Part shown: positions 8,672-16,816 of the stretch, piece by piece
How the letters are laid out: each line of letters opens with the position of its first letter
How positions within the stretch are numbered: position 1 is the stretch's first letter
DNA from: Pelobacter sp. UBA6812
Lineage (GTDB): Bacteria > Desulfobacterota > Desulfuromonadia > Desulfuromonadales > Syntrophotaleaceae
Direction of reading: 5' to 3'
Assembly: GCA_002452265.1 (NCBI GenBank)
Contig: DKEW01000073.1
Coordinates: 1-50,704, forward strand
DNA: 50,704 bases
Notes under the pieces: model-generated
Database searches by the model: none
Seen by the model: only the letters and a program-made list of their open reading frames with translations
Told to the model about the DNA's origin: nothing
Translations under genes and position numbers: made by a program

Positions 8672-10066
8672 TCAAACGTCGACTTCGGTCTTGACCCCGA
8701 GGTTAGATTGAACCCGACGCAGACGAATGCCGAGGAACACAGCGGAGACACTCAACCCGACTATGAGGCTTATCCAAAACCCTCTTGCCCCCATCGGGAC
8801 ACCCCAAACAGAGGTCAGCGAAAGGCTGTAGCCCAGCGGCATCGCAACCCCCCAAAAAGCAACCAAAATCAAGACCAGGGGCACGCGGGTATCTTTATAG
8901 CCGCGCAGAGCCGCAACAGCACCAATCTGATAAGCATCGGAAACCTGATAAAGAGCATTCAGATAAAGCAGCCCTACGGCAATGGCAACAACCTGGCTGT
9001 CCCTCGTATACAAGCTGGCAATCTGCTCAGCGAACAGCATGGTAAAACCAGCGGTTATGATTGCAACCAAAGAATTAATCAACAATCCTGTCCGGCATAT
9101 CCGTTTCGCCAGATCTAATTTTTTGCCCCCGACCGCATGCCCCACGCGGATGGTGATGGCGCTTGCGATACTCAGGGGAACCATAAAAACCGTGGCCGAA
9201 TAATTAAGCGTAATCTGGTGAGATGCAACGACCAACGCTCCCAACGGTGCTAAAAACAGGGCAATCAAGGCAAAGACACTCGATTCGACCAGTAAGGAAA
9301 AACCGATGGGCAGTCCGAGCCAGAGAATCTGCATGCTTCCTTCCTGCCCGCAAGATCGAGAAAAATCAAAGCAGTACGTGGCAGCATAATCCCGACCCCG
9401 GAAAATCGTCATCACCATACATCCACACATGAACCATAGTGTAAGCGCCGAAGCCCAGCCACAACCGACGCCACCCAGCGCAGGAAATCCAAGTTTGCCA
9501 TAGATCAATACATAATTAACGGCAACATTAACCGGAAGGCTTGCCACACCGATAAGCATGCTAGGCCGAACCAGACCTAATCCTTCACTGAGATTCCGCA
9601 ATAGAAAAAACACAGCAGCAGGAGGTAACCCCCAGGCAATAGCCTTGAGATATTGAGAGGCAATTAAAGAAACATTGGGAACAACCCCCATTATTGAAAA
9701 GACCATATCGGCATGACGCAAGAGCAACATAGCTGCCACAACCATCGGTAGTGCTACCCCTAAGCCGCGTCGAACCAGTGGGCCGGTTTCACCGGTATGT
9801 CCCGAACCATGCAATTGGGCAACCATCGGGGTAATGGCCAACAACACCCCGTAAAGAAAGAGGGACACCGGAATCCACAGACTGCCGCCGATCGCCACTC
9901 CGGCAAGATCCGTAGCGCTAACCCTGCCGGCCATTAGAGTATCGGTAAAAGAGAGAGCCTGTTGCGCCAGATGAGCGGTGAGGATAGGGCCGGCAAAGAT
10001 CATGAGGGCTCGGCCTTCAACTTTAAAACCGCGTAAGCACCCACACTTCATAGGGAAAATAGTCAT
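8672..10066 (-). CDS. MATE family multidrug/cation antiporter (NorM-like)
   Basis: The protein has 464 residues and about 12 membrane helices in two homologous halves. The N-terminal block AGPILTAHLAQQALSFTDT and the second-half block LPIGFSLLVESSVFALIALF are typical of the NorM branch of MATE exporters, which use Na+ or H+ gradients to expel cationic drugs. The start at 10066 has GAGGG close upstream (3-nt spacing, short), and another ATG lies at 10051. It faces the GT4 gene, so it could export something tied to glycan synthesis, but NorM-type proteins mostly export small drugs. Single gene. Confidence 0.92.
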   Translation of the reverse strand: MTIFPMKCGCLRGFKVEGRALMIFAGPILTAHLAQQALSFTDTLMAGRVSATDLAGVAIGGSLWIPVSLFLYGVLLAITPMVAQLHGSGHTGETGPLVRRGLGVALPMVVAAMLLLRHADMVFSIMGVVPNVSLIASQYLKAIAWGLPPAAVFFLLRNLSEGLGLVRPSMLIGVASLPVNVAVNYVLIYGKLGFPALGGVGCGWASALTLWFMCGCMVMTIFRGRDYAATYCFDFSRSCGQEGSMQILWLGLPIGFSLLVESSVFALIALFLAPLGALVVASHQITLNYSATVFMVPLSIASAITIRVGHAVGGKKLDLAKRICRTGLLINSLVAIITAGFTMLFAEQIASLYTRDSQVVAIAVGLLYLNALYQVSDAYQIGAVAALRGYKDTRVPLVLILVAFWGVAMPLGYSLSLTSVWGVPMGARGFWISLIVGLSVSAVFLGIRLRRVQSNLGVKTEVDV

Positions 10067-10229
10067 ACACCCTCAAAATAAATAGCTATCGGCAGGCTGG
10101 GCGCCTCACGAAATACAGTTGTCTGTCGTTTGACTTTCAAACACGAACCCCTTAAAAATAAATCAATTATGGAGGTAATATCCTTACTCATCATTCGAAT
10201 TTACTGCCCCACCTGGCGAAAGGCAAATC

Positions 10230-10973
10230 ATGGCGAAAAATCGAAGGAATTTCCGTAATAAGGTACGCCACCTGCTCTACCGCATCCAGGGCAAGAGAGT
10301 CTTGCACTTCCTCCATTTAGGTAAAACCGGAGGAACCGCAGTAAAACACGCCTTAATACAGGCTCCTTTAGGAAAGAAGTATGTTCTCCACCTACATTCT
10401 CACAGTGTCAAATTGCAGGATATTGCAAAAGGGGAAGGAGTATTTTTCTGCGTGCGTGATCCACTATCCCGCTTTATCAGCGGATTCTACAGTCGCCAAC
10501 GCCAGGGACAACCCCGACATTTCACCCCCTGGAGCCAGGAAGAAAAAATTGCGTTTGAATATTTCAGCACCCCGAATCAGTTAGGAAAAGCTCTTTCCTC
10601 GAAAGACCCTGAGTTAAAGCAACGGGCGCAAAATGCCATGAACAACATTCAACACGTCAACAACTCATACTGGGACTGGTTTACGGACGAAGACTACCTG
10701 AGATTACGCCAGTCGGATATCTTTTTCATCGGTTTTCAGGAACAGTTGACTGAAGACTTCGAACTATTGAAAAAACACCTCCAAGTTCCAGCAACCGTGG
10801 AACTGCCACAAGACGATATCAACGCTCATCGAAACCCCAAGCGCCTTGATAAATCCCTTGAGACACAAGCCATTGCTAACCTCAAGGCCTGGTACCGAGA
10901 CGATTATCGATTCATCGACCTATGTCGTAAAATCATCGACCAGAAGAAGATGTACGACAAGAGAATCCAATGA
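10230..10973 (+). CDS. Sulfotransferase family 2-like protein
   Basis: A 247-residue protein resembling carbohydrate sulfotransferases, which move sulfate from PAPS to sugar hydroxyls. The 5'-phosphosulfate loop is HLGKTGGTA (residues 29-37) and the 3'-phosphate site is FFCVRDPLSRF (72-82, with R76 and S80). The rest is basic and rich in aromatic residues, as in bacterial homologues found in polysaccharide loci. No signal peptide or membrane segment is seen, so it would act in the cytoplasm on a precursor glycan. Its base composition is more AT-rich than the RND genes. It may work with the nearby sugar enzymes on a sulfated surface polymer; that is an inference. Confidence 0.8.
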   Translation: MAKNRRNFRNKVRHLLYRIQGKRVLHFLHLGKTGGTAVKHALIQAPLGKKYVLHLHSHSVKLQDIAKGEGVFFCVRDPLSRFISGFYSRQRQGQPRHFTPWSQEEKIAFEYFSTPNQLGKALSSKDPELKQRAQNAMNNIQHVNNSYWDWFTDEDYLRLRQSDIFFIGFQEQLTEDFELLKKHLQVPATVELPQDDINAHRNPKRLDKSLETQAIANLKAWYRDDYRFIDLCRKIIDQKKMYDKRIQ

Positions 10974-11073
10974 TATATCAACACGCACATAAGGGATGAA
11001 CCAATTATCAGATTCAGTGATTATAAGAAAACGAATAGATTTAAGAGATAGAACTAGATACAAATAGGAGAAT

Positions 11074-11358
11074 TTAACAACAAAGTGAGTTTACGATCTT
11101 TCGGTAGAAGGGGAAATTTTTACTGCGTTTGCCGGTTATCTCATTTTTACACCTACTAAAAACTTTAATTGCAAGGTCAGGGCAGATACTTGCACAATAT
11201 GCACAACCAACACAATTACCTTCATCAACGAATTTGGCAACATAAACATGCTTATCAGTTCCTACTATGCTTAAGAAAATAAGTTTTCTCGGGCATGAAA
11301 CCGTACACAAACCACATCCTTTACACTTTGAAACATCTATTTCGATATGAGCAAACAT
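11074..11358 (-). CDS. 4Fe-4S dicluster ferredoxin-type protein
   Basis: A 94-residue protein with two complete [4Fe-4S] motifs: C12-x2-C15-x2-C18-x3-C22-P and C49-x2-C52-x2-C55-x3-C59-P. The layout resembles the delta subunit of 2-oxoacid:ferredoxin oxidoreductases, but the other subunits are not here, so it is an orphan electron carrier. The C-terminal tail of about 25 residues is basic and ends in two cysteines. The start ATG is preceded by AGGATAAAAA. Local DNA is AT-rich, unlike the other ferredoxin gene at 7.2 kb. It could be a displaced oxidoreductase subunit or a regulatory ferredoxin. Confidence 0.82.
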   Translation of the reverse strand: MFAHIEIDVSKCKGCGLCTVSCPRKLIFLSIVGTDKHVYVAKFVDEGNCVGCAYCASICPDLAIKVFSRCKNEITGKRSKNFPFYRKIVNSLCC

Positions 11359-11552
11359 TTTTTATCCTAGGTAAATGTTTTTTAACTGTACCTGGAATAA
11401 AGTTATCAACCATTCGATCTTGAGTCAACCTTTTACATATGAATAAACCATCTCAATACTGTAAAAGAAAAGTTGACCCACAATACCATACATGGATAAA
11501 TTTACTTTTAAACACAATGCCAAACTTTATTCGAAACGAATATCAAAAATAT

Positions 11553-12755
11553 TCATACCATATATCCCTTTATATCTTGAGTCCACATACGCAGTTGATT
11601 GCGGCCACAGTTCTTGGCTTTATAAAGAGCTTGATCGGCCAATTCAATCAAGTGCTCGATCGAAGTTTGCTGACCGGATTTCAGAGTCGTAAATCCAATA
11701 CTGAGAGTTAAAAAACCGTCGTCCCGCCCCACTGAGATGTCGGCAGATTCGATACACTCCATAATTCTACGCCCGACTAGCTCGGCAGTTTGACTGGATG
11801 CATTCGGTAGCAACAAGGCAAACTCTTCGCCTCCATATCGACAAACAACATCACCCTTGCGAGCACTATCGCCGATGATTCCACCAACCAATGCCAAAAT
11901 CTGATCACCCATCACATGCCCGAGTCGATCGTTTACATCCTTAAAATTATCAATATCGAGCAACATCAGACTAAGTTCGTGCCCGGTCTTGGATACGTTC
12001 TCCAATTCTTTCGCCAACACCGAAAAAAAATGACGTCTATTTGGCAAACCGGTGAGGGGGTCCAGAAGGGACAACTGTTGTGCCATTTCACGTTGCAGCT
12101 CAACCTCGGATAGAGCCTGATATAAACGATCCGACTGATCTTGCACAGTCATCTTATGAATAAACTCCTTACGACTGGACAATTCCATGGAATAACAGGC
12201 AAACATTCCGCCAATATTGAAGAAAAAAAAGATAAAAATATTATTTAAAAAAACAGGTCCAGGGGTATCCGTAAAATAAATAGCAACGATAAAATAAAGA
12301 CAAAATACCCCCCATGAAAGGATATTGGAAACCACCTGCCTAGGTTCAAAAACATAGTAAAACAAACAACACAAAATTAACCCACCATAATACAAATGGT
12401 TCCCAGGAGAGGACGATTGCGCCATCAACAGAAGCAATCCTCCACCTGCAGCAAAACCATTTATCAAAGACAGAGAGGTCCAGTATTTCCTATAAAAACA
12501 CGTTCCAACAAGACAATAAGTTGCAAACAACATCGGGCATACAACAAAAAACCTGACAAACAAGCACTTAAGCAACTGATCCTTCATAATAAAGTAATCA
12601 AGAATAAAAAAAACGGCATATAGAAATGTACCGCCAAGATAAATTAATCTTGGAACAAAAAGGTTGCTAAATACAACATCCTGCAAAAACTGCTTTTCAA
12701 GTTTAGAATCCAAAAACTTCAACGTTAAACCTGTTGAGACATTATCTACAACCAT
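11553..12755 (-). CDS. Membrane-bound diguanylate cyclase (GGDEF)
   Basis: A 400-residue protein with about six hydrophobic helices in its first 190 residues (no recognised sensor family), a short coiled linker, and a C-terminal GGDEF domain that makes c-di-GMP from two GTP. The active site is GGEEF at residues 308-312, and the inhibitory I-site RKGD (299-302) is exactly five residues before it. So it is probably active and feedback-controlled. I chose the ATG at 12755 because a full AAGGAGG lies 6 bases upstream on the minus strand; a longer frame to 12782 would skip that site. AT-rich DNA around it suggests possible transfer. Confidence 0.9.
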   Translation of the reverse strand: MVVDNVSTGLTLKFLDSKLEKQFLQDVVFSNLFVPRLIYLGGTFLYAVFFILDYFIMKDQLLKCLFVRFFVVCPMLFATYCLVGTCFYRKYWTSLSLINGFAAGGGLLLLMAQSSSPGNHLYYGGLILCCLFYYVFEPRQVVSNILSWGVFCLYFIVAIYFTDTPGPVFLNNIFIFFFFNIGGMFACYSMELSSRKEFIHKMTVQDQSDRLYQALSEVELQREMAQQLSLLDPLTGLPNRRHFFSVLAKELENVSKTGHELSLMLLDIDNFKDVNDRLGHVMGDQILALVGGIIGDSARKGDVVCRYGGEEFALLLPNASSQTAELVGRRIMECIESADISVGRDDGFLTLSIGFTTLKSGQQTSIEHLIELADQALYKAKNCGRNQLRMWTQDIKGYMV

Positions 12756-13429
12756 TAAAAACCTCCTTAAAAATCCACACACAAGAACAGCTCTTATTTC
12801 TAACTAGAAGTAATCTTTATCACAAAAACCAGTTTGTTCTATAACATTAAAAGAAAATTAAAATCCGAAGGAATTTGAATGGGAGGTTGTGGGAATAGAG
12901 CAACTATCCACACAACCAGCAATTAATTCTGCCAAGACGTGCCGCATATCTTCAAAAAATGGTTACACTTCTGCGCACCAGAGAAACACCACATTCACAA
13001 GGAGCCACCCTGGCAGAAAAATGGCTAGGCTTCAGCAACAGGAGGTTTTTCGTTGAAGTTTTCCCAAACTTGACCTCAATACCGAAAAGACACAAGATAC
13101 ACATAAGCAAATCGCTTGCCATATTGCACTAGAAGCTCAAATTAAACAACGCTCCGGTTTCTTACAGATAAACCCTTTAAATATCAGTATAATTGAGGCA
13201 AGGTGGGAAAACAGGGTGAAGTACCCATAATTTTAAAAACATGGTGCAAACCGAAAGGAACTGTCTCTTGGTTTCAATATTTGTGCATCACATCAGGAAA
13301 GATGTTGTATCATGTTAACGATTTATCAACCCTTCAACTATTTTCAACAAGAACCTGACTCAAAATATTGTATTCAACAGCATTCAAAACGTCCGCATCC
13401 AGCAGCACTCAAACAAAGCGAGACTACTC
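12756..13429. other. Long intergenic region without a supported gene
   Basis: This 674-bp AT-rich gap separates the divergent cyclase and sugar-nucleotide enzyme. A 57-codon ATG frame is present at 12959-13132 but has no ribosome site and no recognisable product. A loose inverted repeat (GGTTGTG at 12885-12891, CACAACC at 12911-12917) is seen. Promoters of both flanking genes should be here, but no sequence stands out. Confidence 0.5.
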
Positions 13430-14398
13430 ATGGCTAAAATCCTTGTAGCTGGCGGAGCCGGCTTCTTAGGAGCCAACCTGACAAGAAGGCTCCTCAAATC
13501 TAACAATGATGTCATTTGCCTCGACAACCTATCAACCGGACATTACCAAAATATTTCAGAACTTATACCCAACCCCCGGTTTGAGTTTATAAAGGCCGAC
13601 ATCATTAACCCTATCAACTTAAGCTTTGACAAGGTATTCAATCTTGCTTGCCCCGCCTCCCCCCCCCAATACCAGCGCCTTGCGTTGCAGACTATTGATG
13701 CCTGCACTCTAGGTGTGCGCAACCTTCTCGAAGCCACTCGACGCAACAATGCACTCATGCTGCATACCTCAACTTCCGAAGTTTACGGCGATCCGGAAAT
13801 TCATCCGCAGGTTGAAGGCTACCGGGGCAACGTTGGAACTCTGACGGATCGCGCGTGCTACGACGAAGGCAAGCGCTTATCTGAAACCTTATGTTACGAA
13901 TACCACAAGCGTGGATGTGCGGTACGCATTGCACGGCTGTTTAACACGTACGGCCCTTTCATGGATCCGGATGACGGCAGGGTCGTTTCCAACTTTGCCA
14001 TTAGCGCCCTGACTGAAAAGCCCTTGACGATTTATGGCGACGGATCACAAACCCGCTCTTTTTGTTATGTCAGCGATACCGTAGAGGCTTTGATACGCTT
14101 CATGGAATTACCGGGCGACAATTTACCTGTATACAACCTCGGAAACCCCAACGAAGTCCGAGTCGTTGATCTCGCGCATATGATGCTGCAACTGACCGGA
14201 AGCAACTCGCCGATCCACTTTCATCCTCTCCCCGAAGCCGACCCGAAGAAACGCAAACCCTGTATCAAACGTGCGCGTCAAAACATGGACTGGCTGCCTC
14301 AGGTCAGCCTTGAATCAGGACTTCAGCACACAATAGACTATTTTAAAACCTTACTACAGGAGCAGAAAAAAGAGATACGTCTTGCCGGGACAGCATAG
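13430..14398 (+). CDS. UDP-glucuronate decarboxylase-like NAD-dependent sugar epimerase
   Basis: A 322-residue extended short-chain dehydrogenase. The NAD loop is GGAGFLG (8-14), the catalytic set is the TSTSEVYGDP block plus Y144-x3-K148 in ACYDEGKR, and LACPASPPQYQ is the signature of the UDP-xylose synthase (UXS) group. UXS makes UDP-xylose from UDP-glucuronate. It departs from the usual GNVNPIG block, reading GNVGTLTDR, so the substrate could differ (for example UDP-apiose/xylose or another decarboxylating reaction). The stop is 50 nt before the next glycosyltransferase, suggesting one operon that supplies and uses a nucleotide sugar. Confidence 0.87.
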   Translation: MAKILVAGGAGFLGANLTRRLLKSNNDVICLDNLSTGHYQNISELIPNPRFEFIKADIINPINLSFDKVFNLACPASPPQYQRLALQTIDACTLGVRNLLEATRRNNALMLHTSTSEVYGDPEIHPQVEGYRGNVGTLTDRACYDEGKRLSETLCYEYHKRGCAVRIARLFNTYGPFMDPDDGRVVSNFAISALTEKPLTIYGDGSQTRSFCYVSDTVEALIRFMELPGDNLPVYNLGNPNEVRVVDLAHMMLQLTGSNSPIHFHPLPEADPKKRKPCIKRARQNMDWLPQVSLESGLQHTIDYFKTLLQEQKKEIRLAGTA

Positions 14399-14448
14399 AA
14401 TCTGCAATTTACGAGACACTAATAACTCATTCGACAAAAGGGAAGACA

Positions 14449-15369
14449 GTGCTTGCATCAGTCCTCATAAATAACTACAACTACGCCAGCTTTGTGGAAG
14501 AGGCCGTTGTCTCGGTACTCAATCAAACATATTCCAAAATCGAAATCATCCTGGTTGATGATGGATCTACAGATAACTCCCGCGATTGCATAGAAAAACT
14601 TGCAGCGGCTCACAAATCCATTACGCCGGTTTTTAAATCGAATGGTGGTCAGTTATCGGCATTTAACGCAGGAGTAAACCTGGCCCGTGGCGAGGTTCTA
14701 TTTTTTTTAGATGCAGACGACTTGTACCATAAAGATTACATTGAAAAAGCGATGGCGATCTATAGAGAGCACCCCACCTGTGATTTCATGTTCTGTGCCT
14801 TAGAGCAATGCGGCGCTTCAAATCAGCAAGTTATCCAGCCTTTTTCAGACAGGGTAACAGACCTTGGATATACCGGACTGATCACCTATACGCGCCAACT
14901 CTGGATCGGAGAGCCAACCTCCACCCTGTCTATCAGACGATCGCTGGCTGATCAATTTTTCCCTATCCCCTATGAACAGGACTGGCGCATCCGTGCCGAT
15001 GATTGTCTGATCTGGCTTGCATCCCTTTACAACGGCCGTAAATTCTACCTTAAGGAGCCATTAGTCTTCTATCGCATCCATGGGAATAACCAGTTTTTCG
15101 GCCGCAAGAAAAACCCGACCGAAGAACACTACCGTGACCTATGCCGCGCCAAGCTATTTACCCAGGCATCAGAACAGGTAAAACAATACCAATATATCCG
15201 GGGCTACCATCTGTATAAGGCGCTACTACAGGAGGCTGCCACCGGCACAAAAAACGAAGATTTATTGAAGAAATATCGTTTTGCCCTGAAAAAAAATCAG
15301 GAAGTCTCCATACTGTCCCGTTGGAAGTATCGCAATCGCATCAAAAAAATGTTGCGGACCCTCGCATAA
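14449..15369 (+). CDS. Glycosyltransferase family 2
   Basis: A 306-residue GT-A-fold enzyme. It opens with the nucleotide-binding strand ASVLINNYNYA, has VDDGSTDNS (36-44) and the metal-binding D-x-D, D88-A-D90 in FFLDADDLY. The C-terminal third is basic and rich in lysine, with a helical tail. There is no membrane segment. The start is GTG at 14449 after GGGAAG. It likely uses the product of the preceding decarboxylase-like gene to extend a surface polysaccharide, but donor and acceptor are not visible from sequence. Terminated by the strong hairpin after its stop. Confidence 0.87.
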   Translation: MLASVLINNYNYASFVEEAVVSVLNQTYSKIEIILVDDGSTDNSRDCIEKLAAAHKSITPVFKSNGGQLSAFNAGVNLARGEVLFFLDADDLYHKDYIEKAMAIYREHPTCDFMFCALEQCGASNQQVIQPFSDRVTDLGYTGLITYTRQLWIGEPTSTLSIRRSLADQFFPIPYEQDWRIRADDCLIWLASLYNGRKFYLKEPLVFYRIHGNNQFFGRKKNPTEEHYRDLCRAKLFTQASEQVKQYQYIRGYHLYKALLQEAATGTKNEDLLKKYRFALKKNQEVSILSRWKYRNRIKKMLRTLA

Positions 15370-15375
15370 GCTAAA

Positions 15376-15404
15376 AAAAAGGCCGCCTGTCAGGCGGCCT
15401 TTTT
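15376..15404. terminator. Bidirectional terminator between GT2 and fba
   Basis: A perfect 13-bp stem (15376-15388 with 15392-15404) with loop GTC, flanked by A's and T's, sits between two convergent genes and can stop both transcripts. Confidence 0.92.
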
Positions 15405-15423
15405 AAAATTATTCTCTATCGGA

Positions 15424-16407
15424 TCATGCAACCCTGCCGGCACTACCGACCACATCACGGTTTTTATGAGAGATCAGGTCGATCAGTTCCTGGCGGCCGG
15501 CTCCAAGGTATTTCCGGGGATCGAACTCTTTGGGGTTGTTGGCCAGGTATTCCCGGACCTTGGCGGTCATGGCCAACCGACCGTCTGAATCGATATTGAT
15601 TTTGCATACCGCGCTAGCAGCAGCGCGCCGCAACTGTTCTTCGGAAACCCCTACCGCCCCCTCAAGATTGCCGCCATAGCGGTTGATCAATTCGATATAG
15701 GCCGGCACCACACTCGAAGCTCCGTGCAGCACGATAGGAAAACCAGGTATGCGCTGTTCTACCTCGGAGAGGATATCGAAACGTAACGGCGGAGGTTCTT
15801 CTCCCGGCCCGACCTTGAATTTATAAGCCCCATGGCTGGTCCCTATGGAAATAGCCAGAGAATCTACGCCCGTCTTACGGACAAAATCCTCAACCTCCTC
15901 GGGCTTGGTGTAGGTCGAGTGTTCGGCGACAACCTCATCCTCGATGCCGGCCAACACTCCCAACTCTCCCTCAACGGTAACATCATGAGCATGGGCGTAT
16001 TCCACCACTTTACGCGTCAAAGCGACATTATCATCGTAAGAAAGGTGAGACCCGTCGATCATAACCGATGAAAAACCGGACTCGATACAGGACTGACACA
16101 ACTCGAAAGAGTCACCGTGATCCAGATGCAGGGCGATGGGAATATTGGACCCCATTTCACGCGCCATACGCACTGCACCCATGGCCATATAGCGCAACAT
16201 GGTCGCATTGGCATATTTACGAGCCCCATTACTTACTTGAATGATGACAGGCGAGGCGGTCGCCGCACAGGCCTGAATAATAGCCTGCAACTGTTCAAGA
16301 TTATTAAAATTGTAAGCGGGGACGGCATAACCTTCGGCCATTGCCTTACGGAACATATCTCGCGTATTAACTAATCCCAAGTCCTGATAATGGGTTATTT
16401 CCGCCAT
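15424..16407 (-). CDS. fba: Class II fructose-bisphosphate aldolase
   Basis: A 327-residue zinc-dependent TIM-barrel enzyme that cleaves or makes fructose 1,6-bisphosphate, used in both glycolysis and gluconeogenesis. Zinc and catalytic blocks are HLDHGDSF, VEGELGVLAGIEDE, GTSHGAYKF and LHGASS. The start at 16407 has AAGGAGG 9 bases upstream; a TTG three codons earlier would abut that site and is less likely. It is divergent from the long GAPDH gene across a 409-bp region, so the two central-carbon enzymes may share control. The sequence is complete with no odd residues. Confidence 0.95.
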   Translation of the reverse strand: MAEITHYQDLGLVNTRDMFRKAMAEGYAVPAYNFNNLEQLQAIIQACAATASPVIIQVSNGARKYANATMLRYMAMGAVRMAREMGSNIPIALHLDHGDSFELCQSCIESGFSSVMIDGSHLSYDDNVALTRKVVEYAHAHDVTVEGELGVLAGIEDEVVAEHSTYTKPEEVEDFVRKTGVDSLAISIGTSHGAYKFKVGPGEEPPPLRFDILSEVEQRIPGFPIVLHGASSVVPAYIELINRYGGNLEGAVGVSEEQLRRAAASAVCKINIDSDGRLAMTAKVREYLANNPKEFDPRKYLGAGRQELIDLISHKNRDVVGSAGRVA

Positions 16408-16526
16408 AACCTGCAACCTCCTTGTCGGTGTTGTGAATCAAAATGCTCCCCGGTCGGGTGGTTAATGCCCCCCATTATTGCAGCATCCAGATTGAGTAAA
16501 AAGTACCAGAAATTACCAACAAATGA

Positions 16527-16555
16527 TTGAAAAGGCAAGACACTTGGTTTAGAAT
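16527..16555 (+). promoter_or_regulatory. Sigma-70-type promoter of gap
   Basis: TTGAAA (16527-16532), a 17-bp spacer and TAGAAT (16550-16555) match the consensus at 5/6 each. Transcription would start near 16562 and give a leader of about 255 nt. Confidence 0.65.
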
Positions 16556-16738
16556 AAGAGGGTTTTAAATAGCCTCCAAAGAGTTTTTAGATGGGGCTGA
16601 ATACCAAGCGGTGCAAATGTCGTGCATGGCACCTTCTGCGCCCCTTGCCTACCGGATATCCTAGCGCTTATTAATAACAGATATGAGTGCGAAGTCCAGC
16701 CAAAAGTCGCCTAAAGGGCTTAAAACCATTGAAATAAT

Positions 16739-16773
16739 GTGTCCATTTCTATAGGATGGACGCCGTTTTTTTT
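16739..16773 (+). promoter_or_regulatory. Possible attenuator hairpin in the gap leader
   Basis: A stem of about 8 bp (GTCCAT at 16741-16746 with ATGGAC at 16756-16761, extended by two pairs) is followed, after CCG, by eight T's at 16766-16773. It looks like a weak intrinsic terminator placed about 45 bases before the gap start codon. Confidence 0.4.
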
Positions 16774-16816
16774 AACCGCCGGTTCGATACCAATCGGGCC
16801 TTCGAAGGGAGCAGAT

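Larger units (their letters stand above)
16408..16816. other. fba/gap divergent control region
   Basis: This 409-bp stretch has no gene. It holds the gap promoter (16527-16555), the long gap leader and the hairpin with T-run at 16739-16773. In the leader, GGTGC and GCACC form a possible stem around 16613-16635. The fba promoter was not clearly found. Confidence 0.6.

Noticed and set aside
12959..13132. 57-codon ATG frame in the 674-bp gap
   Set aside because: No ribosome site and no recognised family; another frame is equally open here.
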